Of a DNA stretch of 64,000 nt, positions 1-10,900 are shown one piece after another. Source of the stretch: Papio anubis (Eukaryota; Chordata; Mammalia; Primates; Cercopithecidae); contig NC_044983.1 of NCBI RefSeq assembly GCF_008728515.1, positions 133,419,139 to 133,483,138 on the forward strand, given 5' to 3'. The translations under genes and the position numbers were made by a program. Under the pieces are notes generated by a model that worked only from the letters and a program-made list of their open reading frames with translations, had not been told where the DNA came from and searched no databases. How positions within the stretch are numbered: position 1 is the first letter of the stretch; every line of letters begins with the position of its first letter.

Positions 1-713
1 AGCTTCATACTGAAACTGCAGAATCCCTGAGTGATGGGTGCCGGTGTTGGCATTAAGTCTGGATGCGACTCTTTTATGTCCAACAACCTAAGACCTGGAC
101 ATATAAATTCACTACCCTTCAGAATGTACAATACTAGAAAAATAAGAGGATAACTGACAAAATTACTCCCATTAGGAGGACTGGAGAAAAGCCTCACTTG
201 TAGCAGCCATGGGTCTACAATAGTTCTCAAATGCTGCTGGGCAGGCAAATTGAAAGCCCTCTAGCTGGAGCTGGGAACGGACTCATGGTTAGGCACAAAT
301 TCTGCTACTGATTGGAATTCCTTGGTCCGTGCCCCTGGACTCATGTAAGCTGTGCCCACTGAGTCTCCTTCTAAGAGGCTGTTCACCATTATTCTTATTC
401 TTCTTGGACTGTTCTGAGGTAGACAGTGGGAACATGACACTTTGGGGACTATATGCTTTTTAATGCCTACCTCTTGCCCTATAGCACCAGAGGCCAAAGG
501 GTTGATAACAGTCTTAAAGAGTCAAACATTCTTGGAGTCCAAGTTGGTAGTTTCTTTGACAATATAATTTTCTTCAAAAGACTGATTAGGCTGTCAATCT
601 ATTTGTTTCTGGTCTCTTCTAGTAAACACATTCAAAGTTTTAAAATCTGCTTTGTTGCTTGGCTTTTCATATACAGGTTACATGAAGTTACTTTTTCGAT
701 AATTTCTAATTTA
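1..713. other. Single-copy or unrecognised DNA
   Basis: No repeat family recognised. The minus strand is open for 78 codons at 261-497 (hydrophilic, starts MASGAIGQEV), with no splice signals or homology I recognise. It could be a very old element or chance. The last ~30 bases become A/T-rich and lead into the tail of the next Alu. Confidence 0.4.
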
Positions 714-1051
714 TTTTATTATTTTATTGTTTATTTTTATTTTATTTTATATTTATATATGTTTTTATTTATTTTGAGACGGAGTCTCGCTCTGTCACCC
801 AGGCTGGAGCGTAGTGGTGCAATCTCAGCTCACTGCAACCTCCGCCTACCGGGTTCAAGCAATTCTCCTGCCTCAGCCTCCCAGTGCTGCTGGGACTACA
901 GGTGCCACACCCAGCTAACTGTAATATTTTTAGTAGAGACAGGGTTTTGTCATGTTGGTCGGGCTGGTCTCAAACTCCGGAACTCAAGTGATTTGCCCAC
1001 CTCAGCCTCCCAAAGTGCTGGGATTACAGGCGTGAGCCACCGCTGCTGGCC
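714..1051 (-). mobile_element. Alu SINE, full length, antisense
   Basis: Reads as the complement of an Alu: TTGAGACGGAGTCTCGCTCT start, both monomers, and the end GTGAGCCACCGCTGCTGGCC at 1051. The degenerate A-tail appears as T-rich TTTATTTT units at 714-773. Divergence looks AluS-like. A 241-codon plus-strand frame (453-1178) runs through it and is an Alu artefact. Confidence 0.93.
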
Positions 1052-1369
1052 TCAAGATTTTTTAAAATGGCTAATTTGTAAACTCCATGAGAGTAGGGAC
1101 CAGGCAGACTTGTTCACCACCATCGCACTCATCCTTAGCCCTGAGAGGTTTAACATAACCATTGTCCACAACACATGAGTGCACAATAAATGGCTTAGAC
1201 TCAGCTACACTAACTGCAAAAAAGAGCAAATACTAAATAACTTTTTATTAAGGAGACACCTATTTCTGATGACTCTGTGCTAGGTACAGAATGTGACAGA
1301 TATGGCTTCCAACTTACCACGAAGATGAAAGGAGGTGAGCAGGTGAAAAGTGACTCCAAGTGGACAAAA

Positions 1370-1500
1370 AACAAGTATTGGACACAGTCAGATCTGGAGT
1401 CACATCCAGCCCTGCCAGGAATCAACTGTCTGATCCTGGCCAATTTGCTTAAGTTATTAGAGCTCTAGTTTCTTCAACTATATAATGTGAGTATATTCAG
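1370..1500 (+). mobile_element. MIR SINE fragment
   Basis: Degraded MIR core in sense order: a 'tgatcctggccaatttgctt' segment matching the tRNA-related/core boundary, followed by 'tagtttcttcaactatataa', the worn form of the 'cctcatctgtaaaatg' block. The sequence before it (1052-1369) has no recognised element apart from a weak MIR-like patch near 1240-1300. Confidence 0.6.
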
Positions 1501-2017
1501 GCAGGTGTGAGGAGGTATATTAAAAATATACAGCAGAGAGCCAAACATAAATAAATGCTCACTACATTTACCTGACATACTTATGTTACAAGGTCCATGG
1601 GTTTGTAGTGGCACCATCACAGCATCCCGGGGTGGGAGAATGGGGAAAGGAGAAAAAACAGGGTGGGGAGAAAGGGATTTCCCAAAGGAGAAATACTTTA
1701 CCCTTCCTGAGTCCCACACAAATCTTACAGGTTAAGAAGATTTCATCCTCCCGTCAAGAAAAGAAGAAGAAACAGGATCCGAATGGTTAAATGGCTCACT
1801 CAAGCTCTCACAGTTAATTCATGGGAAAACCCAAGCTTAGCCCTACCAGGTTTCCTTACTCCAAGGCCACTATTCTTGCTCTATGCCCTGCTTCTCTGTC
1901 ACCTTGTACTCACTCAGTATGTATCTACTTCATGTCTGTCATGCACCGTGAGCCATGCTGGGCTCCAAGGACACAGTGGGGGAGTCATGGACTGCCTGGA
2001 AAGGAATTCCAGTGCTT
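1501..2017. other. Single-copy DNA with purine-rich tract
   Basis: No gene or repeat family recognised. A strongly purine-biased stretch lies at about 1628-1695 (GGGGAAAGGAGAAAA-like). Overlapping short open frames at 1783-2127 and 1821-2033 lack splice or codon support. Confidence 0.4.
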
Positions 2018-2165
2018 CATTGTCACCATGTGACATCTCCATCATGCCCAGAAATACTGATGTGGAGCAAGGATTCAGAAGGCAGACAATGTGGAACAAG
2101 GCAATTTTCAGTAATAGAAAAGGGTGATGTATAACTTAGCAATACTGTAGACCATTGCATTAAAG
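2018..2165 (+). repeat. Duplicated 150-bp patch, copy A
   Basis: From CATTGTCACCATGTGACATC through GCATTAAAGG this segment aligns, in the same orientation, with 3736-3884 at roughly 80 percent by eye. Shared blocks include GCAATTTTCAGTAATA and AGCAATACTGT. Copy A sits in otherwise single-copy DNA, so it may be the source of the patch found in the downstream L1. Confidence 0.75.
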
Positions 2166-2509
2166 GCCCATTTTTACTGATTTATATGATTCATGAAAAT
2201 GACCTGTGGAAATATGCTGGGTTCATATGCAGATTGATGTAATGCACCATTTACTCAAAGCACCCCTTAGTGTGTGTACGGTATAGCAACTTGTATTTAT
2301 CTTGCAGGATTTTATTAAATCAAGCAATCATTTAAAAGATAAATTTTAAAATTTTATAATTTTAATGGGGGAAAATGCAAAAGTGCTTGACATCTTAATT
2401 CTTAAAATAGTAGAAGTTATGAAATACCTTTTTTAACTATAAAAGTTTTTTTCTTTAACTTGTGTTTTTATGTTTTCTTGGTAAATTATTTTTTATTTCA
2501 TTTTTTAAA
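2166..2509. other. AT-rich single-copy DNA
   Basis: AT-rich, no gene and no clearly recognised element. The last ~80 bases are T-rich and may be the tail of the minus-strand L1 that follows. Confidence 0.35.
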
Positions 2510-2795
2510 ATTCTAGTAAAAACTTTTAATTTGAAATCTATCCTCTAAACAAAATCGTAAGTGTTCAACACAGTATTTTTAATATAGGCACAATATTGTA
2601 TAGCAGATATCTAGAATTTATCTATCTCACATAACTAAAATTTTATACCCATTGAACAGCAACCTCCCACTTTCCCCCTCACCACTGTCAACCACTATTA
2701 TACTATCTTTTTCTATGAGCTTGACTATATTAGATACCTCATATGAATGGAATCCTGTAGTATTTGTTGTTCTGTGACTAGTTGATGTCACTGTG
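2510..2795 (-). mobile_element. L1M 3'-UTR fragment
   Basis: Matches, on the complement, the 3' untranslated region of old L1M elements: the 'aacctcccactttccccctc' and 'ctatgagcttgactatatta' blocks, followed by 'gaatggaatcctgtagta'. It abuts a plus-strand L1, so two elements lie head to head. Confidence 0.7.
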
Positions 2796-3735
2796 CATAG
2801 TACTAAAATTCATATGGAACTACAAATGATCTCAAATAGCCAAAGTAAACTTGAGAAAGAAGTACAAAGCTGCAGGCATCACACTTCCTGATTTCAAAAT
2901 ATATTGCAGAGCTATAGTAATTAAAACATATGGTAAAGGCATAAAAGCAGATATATAGACCAACTGAATCAAACTGCAAGCCCATCCAAACTCACCAAAT
3001 TGTAGACGCTAAATACGTACAGGTTTTATGTCACTCATACCTCAATAAAGTGGTTTTAACATAATAAATAGAAAACTAAGAAATGAACCAACTCATATAC
3101 AGTCAACTGATCTTGAATAAGGTGTTAAGAGCACACAATGGGGAAATGACAGCCTTCGTAACAAATGATGATGGGAAAACTGGATAGCCACACATAGAAG
3201 AATGACATTGGACCAATATCTTACACCATATACAAAAATCAACTCAAATGGATTAAACACTTAAACATCAGACCCCAAACTGTAAAACTCCTAGAAGAAA
3301 ACATAACGGGAATGCCTCATGACATTAATCTTGGCAATGATTTCTTGGATACGACACCAAATGAACAGCAAGGAAGGCAAAAATAGATGACCAGGACTAC
3401 ACGGAACTAAAAAGTATCTGCACTGCAAAGGAAACAATCAACAGAGTGAAAATGCAACCTGCAGAATAGAAGAAAAATATTTGTAAACCATATATCCAAT
3501 AAGGGGTTAATATCCAAAAAACATAAGGAACTCCTATAATTCAACAACAACAATAACAACAACAAATAAATAAGTAAGTAAATAAACTTGATTTTTAAAA
3601 TTGGCAAAGGACTTGAATAGTCATTTATCCAAAGAAGACATACAAGTGGCAAATGGGCATATGAAATGATAGTCAGCGTCACTAATTAATAAGAAAATGC
3701 AAATAAAAAACAAAATGAGATATCACTTCACACCT
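2796..3735 (+). mobile_element. Old L1 (L1M/L1ME) ORF2 fragment
   Basis: Degenerate ORF2 sequence in sense orientation: 'aaaattcatatggaactaca', 'tacagtcaactgatcttgaa', 'gagatatcacttcacacct'. Many stops and frameshifts. A small non-L1 stretch (about 2996-3065) interrupts it. The L1 sequence breaks at 3735, where an unrelated patch begins, and resumes near 3927. Confidence 0.85.
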
Positions 3736-3884
3736 CATTGTCACCACGTGACATCTCTCATCATGTCCACCAATACTGGTGAGGAGCAAGGCATCAGAAG
3801 GCTGATGAGACGGAACAAAGCAATTTTCAGTAATAAAAAGGATGGTGTATAAGTAAGCAATACTGTTGACTTTTGTATTAAAAG
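3736..3884 (+). repeat. Duplicated 150-bp patch, copy B, inside L1
   Basis: Second copy of the 2018-2165 segment. It lies exactly where the L1 consensus should continue after 'tcacacct', replacing or displacing about 60-90 bases of ORF2. No poly(A) or terminal repeats are visible, so the mechanism (gene conversion, template switching, or duplication) is open. Confidence 0.75.
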
Positions 3885-3924
3885 ACTCAAATGAATTAAA
3901 CTTGTCAACAGTTATCTTGTGAAA

Positions 3925-3974
3925 GAAAGATAAGTGTTGACAACAGTATGAAAGATAAGTGTTGACAAGAACAT
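3925..3974 (+). repeat. 25-bp tandem duplication
   Basis: Two adjacent 25-bp units, 3925-3949 and 3950-3974, both starting GAAAGATAAGTGTTGACAA. The second unit leads directly into recognisable L1 sequence, so the duplication lies at the junction of patch B and the resumed L1. Confidence 0.85.
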
Positions 3975-4340
3975 GGAGGAACTTGAATCATTGTACAACA
4001 TTGATAGAAATGTAGAATAGTGCAGCCACTATGAAAAACAATATGGTGGCTTCTCAAAATGCTAAAAATATAATTATTATGTGATCCAGAAATCCAATTT
4101 CTGAATATATATCCAAAACATTTGAAATCAGAATCTCCAAGAGAAATCTGCACTCATTTGTTCATTGCAGCGTCATTCACAATAGCTAAGATACAGAAAC
4201 AACTTACATGTCTATGAATGAATGAATGGATGAAGAAAAACATATCTGTATACACATACACACTGGAATATTATTCTGTCTTAATAAAGAATGAAATCCT
4301 GCCACATGTAACCACAGGGATGAACCTGAAAGACATTTTT
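3927..4340 (+). mobile_element. Old L1M, 3' end of ORF2
   Basis: L1 resumes with a worn 'aagtgttgacaagaacatgg' and continues through 'gtgcagccactatgaaaaac', 'tcacaatagctaagatacag' and 'ggaatattattctgtcttaa' to a T-run at 4330-4345. Heavily mutated and non-coding. Confidence 0.88.
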
Positions 4341-4499
4341 TTTTTCTGGTAACTTTGGTCCTTCTCTAGGTAATTAACCTTAAAGCATATTATTCACAGA
4401 TGTCAAACAGTGGCACCTCTTGCATTCAGCTACTTCATCGGTGTACAAATGTCCTTGTGGCACACTCCGTGTGCAGGAAGACATGCTGCCACAATGAGT

Positions 4500-4640
4500 G
4501 TTAGCAAAGCCTGGGGCCAGAGAGGACTGAGTTCTAGGTTCACATCTTCAAGCCTTGGGGAAGTCCTCTAGGCTCACTGGGCTCAATTTTTCTATGTCTA
4601 TAATCAAGAGACGATAATGAGGGATAATAATAATTGCTCT
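4500..4640 (+). mobile_element. MIR SINE
   Basis: Sense MIR: 'ggactgagttctaggttcac' then a worn 'cctcagtttc...' segment and 'gataatgagggataataata'. DNA at 4345-4499 and 4641-4929 shows nothing recognisable. Confidence 0.7.
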
Positions 4641-4929
4641 CAGAACTGAATTATGACTTTTGTGGGCCCCAGGCACCTTTGCCTTCATAGGCCTCCTTCA
4701 TCCATAAAACAAGTACTTAAAATTATATTTTTGCACCTGTTTGTATAAAGGTGAATATAATTCAGACTGGACCACATTCCTTATTATTTTCTGATTTTAA
4801 AAGAAATTAAAACATTCCTTTGGTCCTTAAAAAGTACTGTAGACCCTAGCTAGTACTATAGACATGGCTACATCTACTGTGGCCACTCATTGTAGATATA
4901 AGAAGATATAAGTCTCTATCTCCTCACCT

Positions 4930-5165
4930 CACTGATTCAGCACTAACTGAGCACCCACAATGTGTAGGAAACTAATGGGCACTGAGGGCTCTAGAAATGA
5001 ATATGCTACACCAGGCTTGGATGAAGACTGCCATTTCCATTGCTGCATCACGAACCCCTTACACGGTGCCTGAGACAGCGTTAATGCTTGATTAATGTTT
5101 GATTAGTGAATAAACCAATGGCAGCATCTCTGCTCAAAGAGATGTCACTGTCCAGAGACAACATA
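4930..5165 (-). mobile_element. L2 LINE 3'-end fragment
   Basis: Antisense L2 tail: 'actgagcacccacaatgtgt', then a 'ctctagaaatgaatatg' block and further on a worn segment matching the L2 'ctgctct...agagacaacataatga' region. A MIR/L2-like 'ttaatgcttgattaatg' patch lies at 5068-5120. Confidence 0.55.
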
Positions 5166-5874
5166 ATGACATGTTTAATGAGAATTATGCATATCTGTGT
5201 CTTACATATGTGACTCTACGTCCTCATGAAAAGAATATGAGGGTGTTCACAATAACAAGCAAGGGCATATTCAAAGCAAGGGCAAAGTGCAAAGAATCCA
5301 ATAGAAATGGGTATAAGAGAATAAAAAGAAGAGCCTATGTAGGAGAAATAAGATTTCTGCCTGAGAGGCAGCTCTGTGCCTCAGCTCCCCCTCCCCACCC
5401 TGCCCTGCCAGACACACACCTCCCATCAGAGGAGAAGGGGTTGTCACGGCACAAGGCTCGGCATGGAAGGAGCCTTATAAAGCTAAGCACATCCTCTTGT
5501 CCAGTGTGAGCATTACTCACTTTGAGGAAGATATCGTTCTACAATTCTCTGCAATTCGACTTAAAGACAGCTTCAGAGTGGCAACCTTGTACGTTTTCTC
5601 AATGACATGCATTCCTCTGTCTGGGAAACCATCTTCAAAGTAAAACAAAGGAAGGCGGATTTCACTTTGTTGGCCAGCACATTCATCTCAGAGAAAGGTA
5701 CTCTAGCAGAACACCCTCCCCACCGCAGGGCCGAACTTATGATCTCCACGGGTGAGCCAAGGCACTGGGAGGCTCAACGTGCAGGCTGGAAACAGGCCTG
5801 TTGGGAAAGTCAAATGCCTGACACCCTAAGTGCTTTTGTTCTTCTGCGTTCAGATGTTCTCAGATTCCAAGGCA
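5166..5874. other. Single-copy DNA
   Basis: No repeat recognised. Open frames of 112 and 109 codons (5171-5509 and 5607-5936, plus) show no splice sites, conserved motif or biased codon use that I can defend. I do not call a gene. Confidence 0.4.
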
Positions 5875-5984
5875 TCCAACACTCATTTACTCAACAAAGG
5901 CTTCGTGGCCATCTGTCATGTGCCAGGCACACATAGGTAAATAAATTAGAAACACACCCTGCTCTGGTGGAGCTTAGAGTCTAG
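5875..5984 (-). mobile_element. L2 LINE fragment
   Basis: 'cattcaacaaat'-like start, 'tcatgtgccaggcacacata', then 'ctctggtggagcttagagtc' are diagnostic antisense L2 3' blocks. Confidence 0.7.
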
Positions 5985-6210
5985 AGTCCCACTTCTGGAT
6001 ATACATCCAAAATATTCGAAATCAGGATTTCCAAGAGAAATCGGCACTCCCATGTTCACTGGCACATTATTCATAAAAGCCAAAATACGCAAACAACTTA
6101 AATGCTCATCAATGAATAAATGGATAAAGAACACACACACACACACACACAACCCCACATACACACTAGAATATTATCACGTCCTTCCAAAGAAGGACAA
6201 AAGGTATCAC
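5985..6210 (+). mobile_element. Old L1M 3' ORF2 fragment with (AC)n
   Basis: Collinear with 4100-4290: 'ccacttctggatatacatcc', 'gcactcccatgttcactggc', 'actagaatattatcacgtcc'. A (CA)n microsatellite of about 20 bases lies at 6130-6150 within it. Confidence 0.85.
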
Positions 6211-6259
6211 AACCTTCTTTGGTTAAACATTCACATCATGGTTAATGATGGGGATGAGG

Positions 6260-6470
6260 AGATGGCATCAGGCTCACTGATTTAAAACTCCAGCTTGGTC
6301 CCTGCTCAGCTGTGTGGCTGCAGTGACATACTTAACCTCTCCCAGTTTCAATGTTTTCATTTGTAAAAGAAAATATGAAAGGGCCATTCTGTGAATTGAA
6401 GGAGTCCGTGCACATAAGTGGCTTACCAGCATATTTGATGTAAAGTAGATGCTCAAAAATATGATTTGAA
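6260..6470 (+). mobile_element. MIR SINE
   Basis: Good sense MIR: 'cagctgtgtggctgcagtga', 'ttaacctctcccagtttcaa', 'catttgtaaaagaaaatatg', ending near 'taaagtagatgctcaaaaat'. Confidence 0.8.
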
Positions 6471-6589
6471 ATGATCAGTAACACACTTTTCACACTGTTG
6501 TGAAATGTGTAATTTTCAATTATTTCATGTACAACAATTGTTTCATGTACAACATGGTGAATGACTCACAGGATCCATTAAGGGTTGGC

Positions 6590-6690
6590 ACTGAGTTTTT
6601 ATACATTGTCTTAGCCCCTGCAGCTCACAGATCCTAGCACACAGTAGGCGCGAAATAAATGGCTGATGAATAAATGAGCGCGTGTACTAA
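6590..6690 (+). mobile_element. L2/MIR 3' tail fragment
   Basis: Contains 'cctagcacacagtaggcgcg' and 'aaataaatggctgatgaata', the sense 3' end shared by L2 and some MIR elements. 6691-6880 is single-copy with no recognised feature. Confidence 0.6.
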
Positions 6691-6880
6691 AGCTCCTGCC
6701 CAAGGAAATGGAGGTCTGAAGACAAAGAAATCTTCCTAAAGTCCATGTCTCCCCACTAGGCTGCCATTCCTCCCCTGGATGAAGGAACAGCCCTCCTTAT
6801 GTCAGCGAAAAGAAAAGGAGTGTGCAGACTTTATTGGGGAAAAACAGGTTGCACCTCACTCTGAGTAACTGGATCCTTGA

Positions 6881-7172
6881 TTTTTTTTTGGAGACAGAGT
6901 TTCACTCTGTCACCCAGGCTGGAGTTCAGTGGTACGATCTCGGCTCACTGCAACCTCCGCCTCCAGGGTTCAAGTGATTCTCCTGCCTCAGCCTCCTGAA
7001 TAGCTGGGATTACAAGTGCCCACCAACACACCCAGCTAATTTTTGTATTTTTAGTAGAGACAGGGTTTCTCCATGTTGGCCAGGCTAGTCTTGAACTCCT
7101 GGCCTTAGGTGATCTGCCTGCCTCGGCCTCCCAAAGTGCTGGGACTACAGGCGTGAGCCACCACACCCAGCC
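6881..7172 (-). mobile_element. Alu SINE, full length
   Basis: Antisense Alu from a T9 tail to GAGCCACCACACCCAGCC. An imperfect target-site duplication flanks it: GGATCCTTGAT before (6871-6881) and GAATCCTTGAT after (7174-7184). Confidence 0.95.
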
Positions 7173-7223
7173 TGAATCCTTGATCTTTAATGACAGTCTG
7201 TCAGAGCCTGAGTATTCATCAGG

Positions 7224-7632
7224 TGTGATGGCTATTTATGTCTCAACCTGGTCAGGTCACAAAACCCAGGTATTTGGTTCAACATTACAGATGTTTCTGT
7301 GAAGGTATCTTTTAGAGGAAATTAATATTTAAATCATTAGACTCTGAGTACAGCAGATAACCCTCCGTCGTATGGGTGGGCCCTGTTCAGTCAGTTGAAG
7401 ACCTTTCAGTAGAAAAAGACTGACTTTCCCCAAAGAAAAAGAAATTCTGCCAGCAGACGGCATTCAGACTTGGATGGCAACTCTTCCCTGGGTCTCCAGC
7501 CTGCCAGCCTACCCTGTAGACTAGACGTGCCAGCCTCCACAAGTGCGTGACCCAATTTCTTAAAATCTTAAAATATACACGTGCAAACACATTCACACAC
7601 ACACGTACAACTTATTGGTTCTGTTACTTGGG
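7224..7632 (+). mobile_element. MLT2-type (ERVL) solo LTR, degraded
   Basis: Old endogenous retroviral LTR. It starts 'tgtgatggctatttatgtct', continues with a 'catttggttcaacattaca'-type block and 'gggtgggccctgttcagtca', and ends near 'ttattggttctgttac'. No internal retroviral sequence is recognised beside it, so it is probably a solo LTR. Non-coding. Family assigned from memory of the consensus. Confidence 0.7.
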
Positions 7633-7719
7633 AGAAAGTAACACATCACGCATGTGCCAACTGCCCCCAACTGGACCAGGCAGTGTCAGGGATATCACAA
7701 TTAAAAACAGCACACAAAG

Positions 7720-7850
7720 GGCTAAAGGAGGCCTCCGGGATGACCATATCCAATTGTCTCTCTATACCTTGAGAAACTGAGACCCAGAAAGGGTAGGTGC
7801 CTGGCTCAATGTCACACAGCAGGTTGGCACTGAGGAAAACCACATGGCAG
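7720..7850 (-). mobile_element. MIR SINE
   Basis: Antisense MIR: 'ttgagaaactgagacccaga' and 'aatgtcacacagcaggttgg' are the complement-strand core blocks. Confidence 0.8.
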
Positions 7851-7954
7851 ACCCTTCACTCAATGTCTCACCACAAGGCTGCATTGGAGCTCGTGGAGTA
7901 ACATTTGATTTAATTATGTGGATAAATAACAGAAAAAATAATATCAGCAGGAGG

Positions 7955-8165
7955 TTTTTATTGGGCATGTTTGTGTCAGGCTCTATGCGCAAGGCCTTTA
8001 GAAGCTTATTTCATTTAATCTTCTCAGCACCCTGTGAGCCAGGCATTAGTATCTCCTTTGACAGATAAGCCATGAGTCAAAGAGGGTAAATAATTCCCCT
8101 AGCGTGAAGCTGCTGGTTTCAGATGCAGAGGGAATATAAGTACTTGTTCCACCAACTCTAAATGT
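7955..8165 (-). mobile_element. MIR SINE (MIRb-like)
   Basis: Antisense near-full MIR: 'gtttttattgggcatgtttg', 'tcatttaatcttctcagcac', 'gacagataagccatgagtca'. Confidence 0.85.
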
Positions 8166-8784
8166 GGAATGTCTAGATGTCAAAGGTGCTGCAGGAAAGA
8201 ACAGAGGCCACGAGGGGAGAGGGGCCGGGGCTAATGAGAAAAAGACATGGCCTGTCGCAGCAACCCTCACCTCCCTGTGATTTTTTATGCCAATCAGCTC
8301 GTTTTGCTATGAAACTCCAGTTTTGCAAATGTCTCTGCAAGGAAAGGCTTATTTTGAAGGGAGCACCTGTTCTCTAATCCTTCCAGCTGATGCTGCAATC
8401 TGTGCGGATTCCAGTGTTATTTGTTAATGCGCTGGGCTTCTCAGGGATTTGGATACATAGCTCCCAGGGGAGGTGGAAGGAGTGGATTTTATTCTTTGCT
8501 TGGCAGCACTTCTCTGGTGGGAAGGCACAGGGTGGGTGCACAGCACTGAATCTGCATAATTGGATGCGAATCAAATAGAAAATGCACAGGAAAAGAATCA
8601 AGTCCTGAAAATAACCCATTGAGCTCAACTCCGTGAGCAAGTTCAAAGCTAAGCACTCACAAATAAACCATTTTATCTGACTCTGGTAAAAGACAGGGAT
8701 GTCTGCTTTGACACACATCCCCAAAAATAGCCAAGAAGAGAAATAAAAAGAAATGCTATACTGTATCATGGGCCTAAGTCTATT
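8166..8784. other. Single-copy DNA
   Basis: No recognised repeat. A 131-codon minus frame (8374-8769) and short plus frames overlap it without splice or codon support. No gene called. Confidence 0.4.
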
Positions 8785-8955
8785 TCTGTGGTGTTTTTAC
8801 ACACATTAACTTCTGAAACCCTCCCTAGAAGGTAGATGTGATCCCATTTCACAGTTAAGAAAACTAAGTTTCCACAAGAGTGAATGAGTTTCCCCAAGTC
8901 ACACAGCATTTACCATAGCGGGCATTTGTAACCAGAGTCTGCTTTCTACCACATC
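8785..8955 (-). mobile_element. MIR SINE
   Basis: Antisense MIR: 'acattaacttctgaaaccct', 'atcccatttcacagttaaga', 'gtttccccaagtcacacagc'. 8956-9239 is single-copy with nothing recognised. Confidence 0.85.
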
Positions 8956-9239
8956 GTGACAGTCTCAGAGATAGAAATTTGGCTGGGCCATGCTCAGATG
9001 TGTCATCTGTAATAGAGTCTGGTGGACTGAAATGGTCTATCATGTGTCCCATTCCATCCCACCCCACACCAGGTCTAATGTTCTGAGCTGGGCACGCACA
9101 CGTCAGCGGAGATGCCCCTCGTTCCACAGCTGCCTCCTGCAGCCTGTTGCTGGCTCCTGCCGTGTGAAGCAACGGATGGTCCGTGTGGCCTCAGTGTCTT
9201 GCTGCTCAGCTTCCTACATGAACATGATTCACACATTTG

Positions 9240-9365
9240 TATCATTCATTCCCCATACTTTTATTGAGCACTGAGTATGGCGGGCATGGTGTTGGCCCTA
9301 GGGATGGGGAGCTGAATGAGGTTTCTATTCCCAGCCACTCAGAGTCCAGTGGAGGAGGGACAGAA
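9240..9365 (-). mobile_element. L2 LINE fragment
   Basis: Antisense L2 3' end: 'acttttattgagcactgagt', 'gccctagggatggggagctg', 'cagccactcagagtccagtg'. Confidence 0.75.
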
Positions 9366-10429
9366 ATGCCTAGAGAATTGAAGAGGAAGTATTTCTTTTT
9401 AAAAAATCAGAGAGTACTTTCACATTAGCGGTGGCATCTAACAAGGTCTTGGAGGGTGTGCGGGGAGTTGCACATCAGAGTCCTTCAGGACAGAAACCTT
9501 CTTGTAATCATCTTCATAAGCTCCTGTGGCAGCCTCGGCAAAGGCCCTTGGCTTGGGAGATGAGTGTTGAAAGTGTTCTGAATTGATCTGTGACCAATGA
9601 CATCCCCTAACGCCCCAGGCCACATTCCCTGGAAAACAGAGTTTGAGTAGAAGATTTTCAGGCAGTAGATTACTGAGGTTCTGAGGGCCAGCCCTGGTTC
9701 TGAGGCTCTTCAGTCTCCACACGGGGTCTACTGAAACTCTAGGTGCCAGCCCACATGGGGGCTGAAGGAAGGAAGGCTGGACACAGGGAGAAGCTGAACT
9801 GTGATTTAGTCACTGCAAAGGCTTCAGCTGACCATGGGGAGCTCTGCCTCAGTGATGGTCCTGGTGCAAAAGACCCGCAGCAGGGATAGTCCAACGACAT
9901 GCTACAGGGCTCACTGCTTTCCACTCGCTTTCTTACTCATTCAGTTCCTATCTTCTGGGCCCTACATCAGTGCTAAGGATGTCAGGTTCTGAGAAGCTCA
10001 GTGGTTGACTGAAGGTCTGCATCTACAAGTCATTGGAGTCTACCCTGGAACTGGTCTTATTTGGCTCTAAAATCTGCTCCTTCCATCACATAGAGCCCCT
10101 TTCTGGCTTCAGGTCCTCTCGGCAGGCTCTTGACAACTCTTTTCTTTGCTTCTCAGGACCATAAAATCGCGTGACACAGCAGCTTGGACCAGATGAAGAC
10201 ACGACTTGGGCAGTTTTTGCCACCAGACCTCCTGGCTGGGTCTCAGAGCTAGCAAAGATGACATCACGGGAGAGCCAGCTGAATGCATTACCTAATATTC
10301 TGAACAGTTTGTGCACAGAGCCTGACTGTACATGAGGATAGAGCACCTCTTTTGTGGGGCTGACTGGGCATGGACAGTTTAACACATAATGTGGGCTACT
10401 CAGAAATTAGTAGTGATGGTTACTATTAG
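9366..10429. other. Single-copy DNA, possible L2 scrap
   Basis: Relatively GC-rich and mostly unrecognised. A short antisense L2-like patch lies near 9935-9990. Minus frames at 9438-9722 (94 codons) and 10086-10385 (99 codons) match no family I know. The first contains an acceptor-like 'ctctgttttccag' on the complement but no convincing donor, so neither is called. Confidence 0.35.
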
Positions 10430-10851
10430 TGTGATGGTTACTTTTATGTATCAATTTACTTGGGCCACAAGGCACCCAGATGTTTGGTCAAACATTATTC
10501 TGGGTAAGCCTGTGAGGGTATGTCTGGATGAACTGGTCAATTGAATAAAGCAGATAACCCTCTCTAACATGAATGGGCCTCACCCAATCCACTGAGGGCC
10601 TGAATAGGACAAAAAGACTGAGTGAGAGAAAACTGTCTCTTATTTATTGTCTTTGATCTAGGACATCAGTTTTCTCCTGCCTTTGGACTTGGACTTGGAA
10701 TGGGCCTTATAACACTAGCTTTCCTGGTTCTGAGGCCTTTAGCCTTGGACTGGAATGATACCATCTGTACTCTTGGGTCTCCAGCTTGCTGGATGAAGAT
10801 TTGGGGGCTTCTCAGCCTCCAAAATCATGTGAATCAATTACTTATGATAAA

Positions 10852-10900
<49 letters not shown>

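Noticed and set aside
453..1178. 241-codon plus-strand open frame
   Set aside because: Most of it is an antisense Alu and its T-rich tail; the protein is typical Alu-derived text.
2510..4340. L1 with 5' inversion (twin priming)
   Set aside because: The inverted left part is 3' UTR, not sequence upstream of the right part, so it must be a different L1.
5171..5509. 112-codon plus-strand open frame near 5.2 kb
   Set aside because: No splice sites or motif; its start lies at the edge of an L2 fragment.
9438..9722. Minus-strand exon with a CTGTTTTCCAG acceptor
   Set aside because: No convincing donor downstream on that strand, and composition is not clearly coding.
10854..10898. CRISPR-like or other regularly spaced array
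   Set aside because: Simple (TG)n microsatellite without spacers; the genome is eukaryotic.
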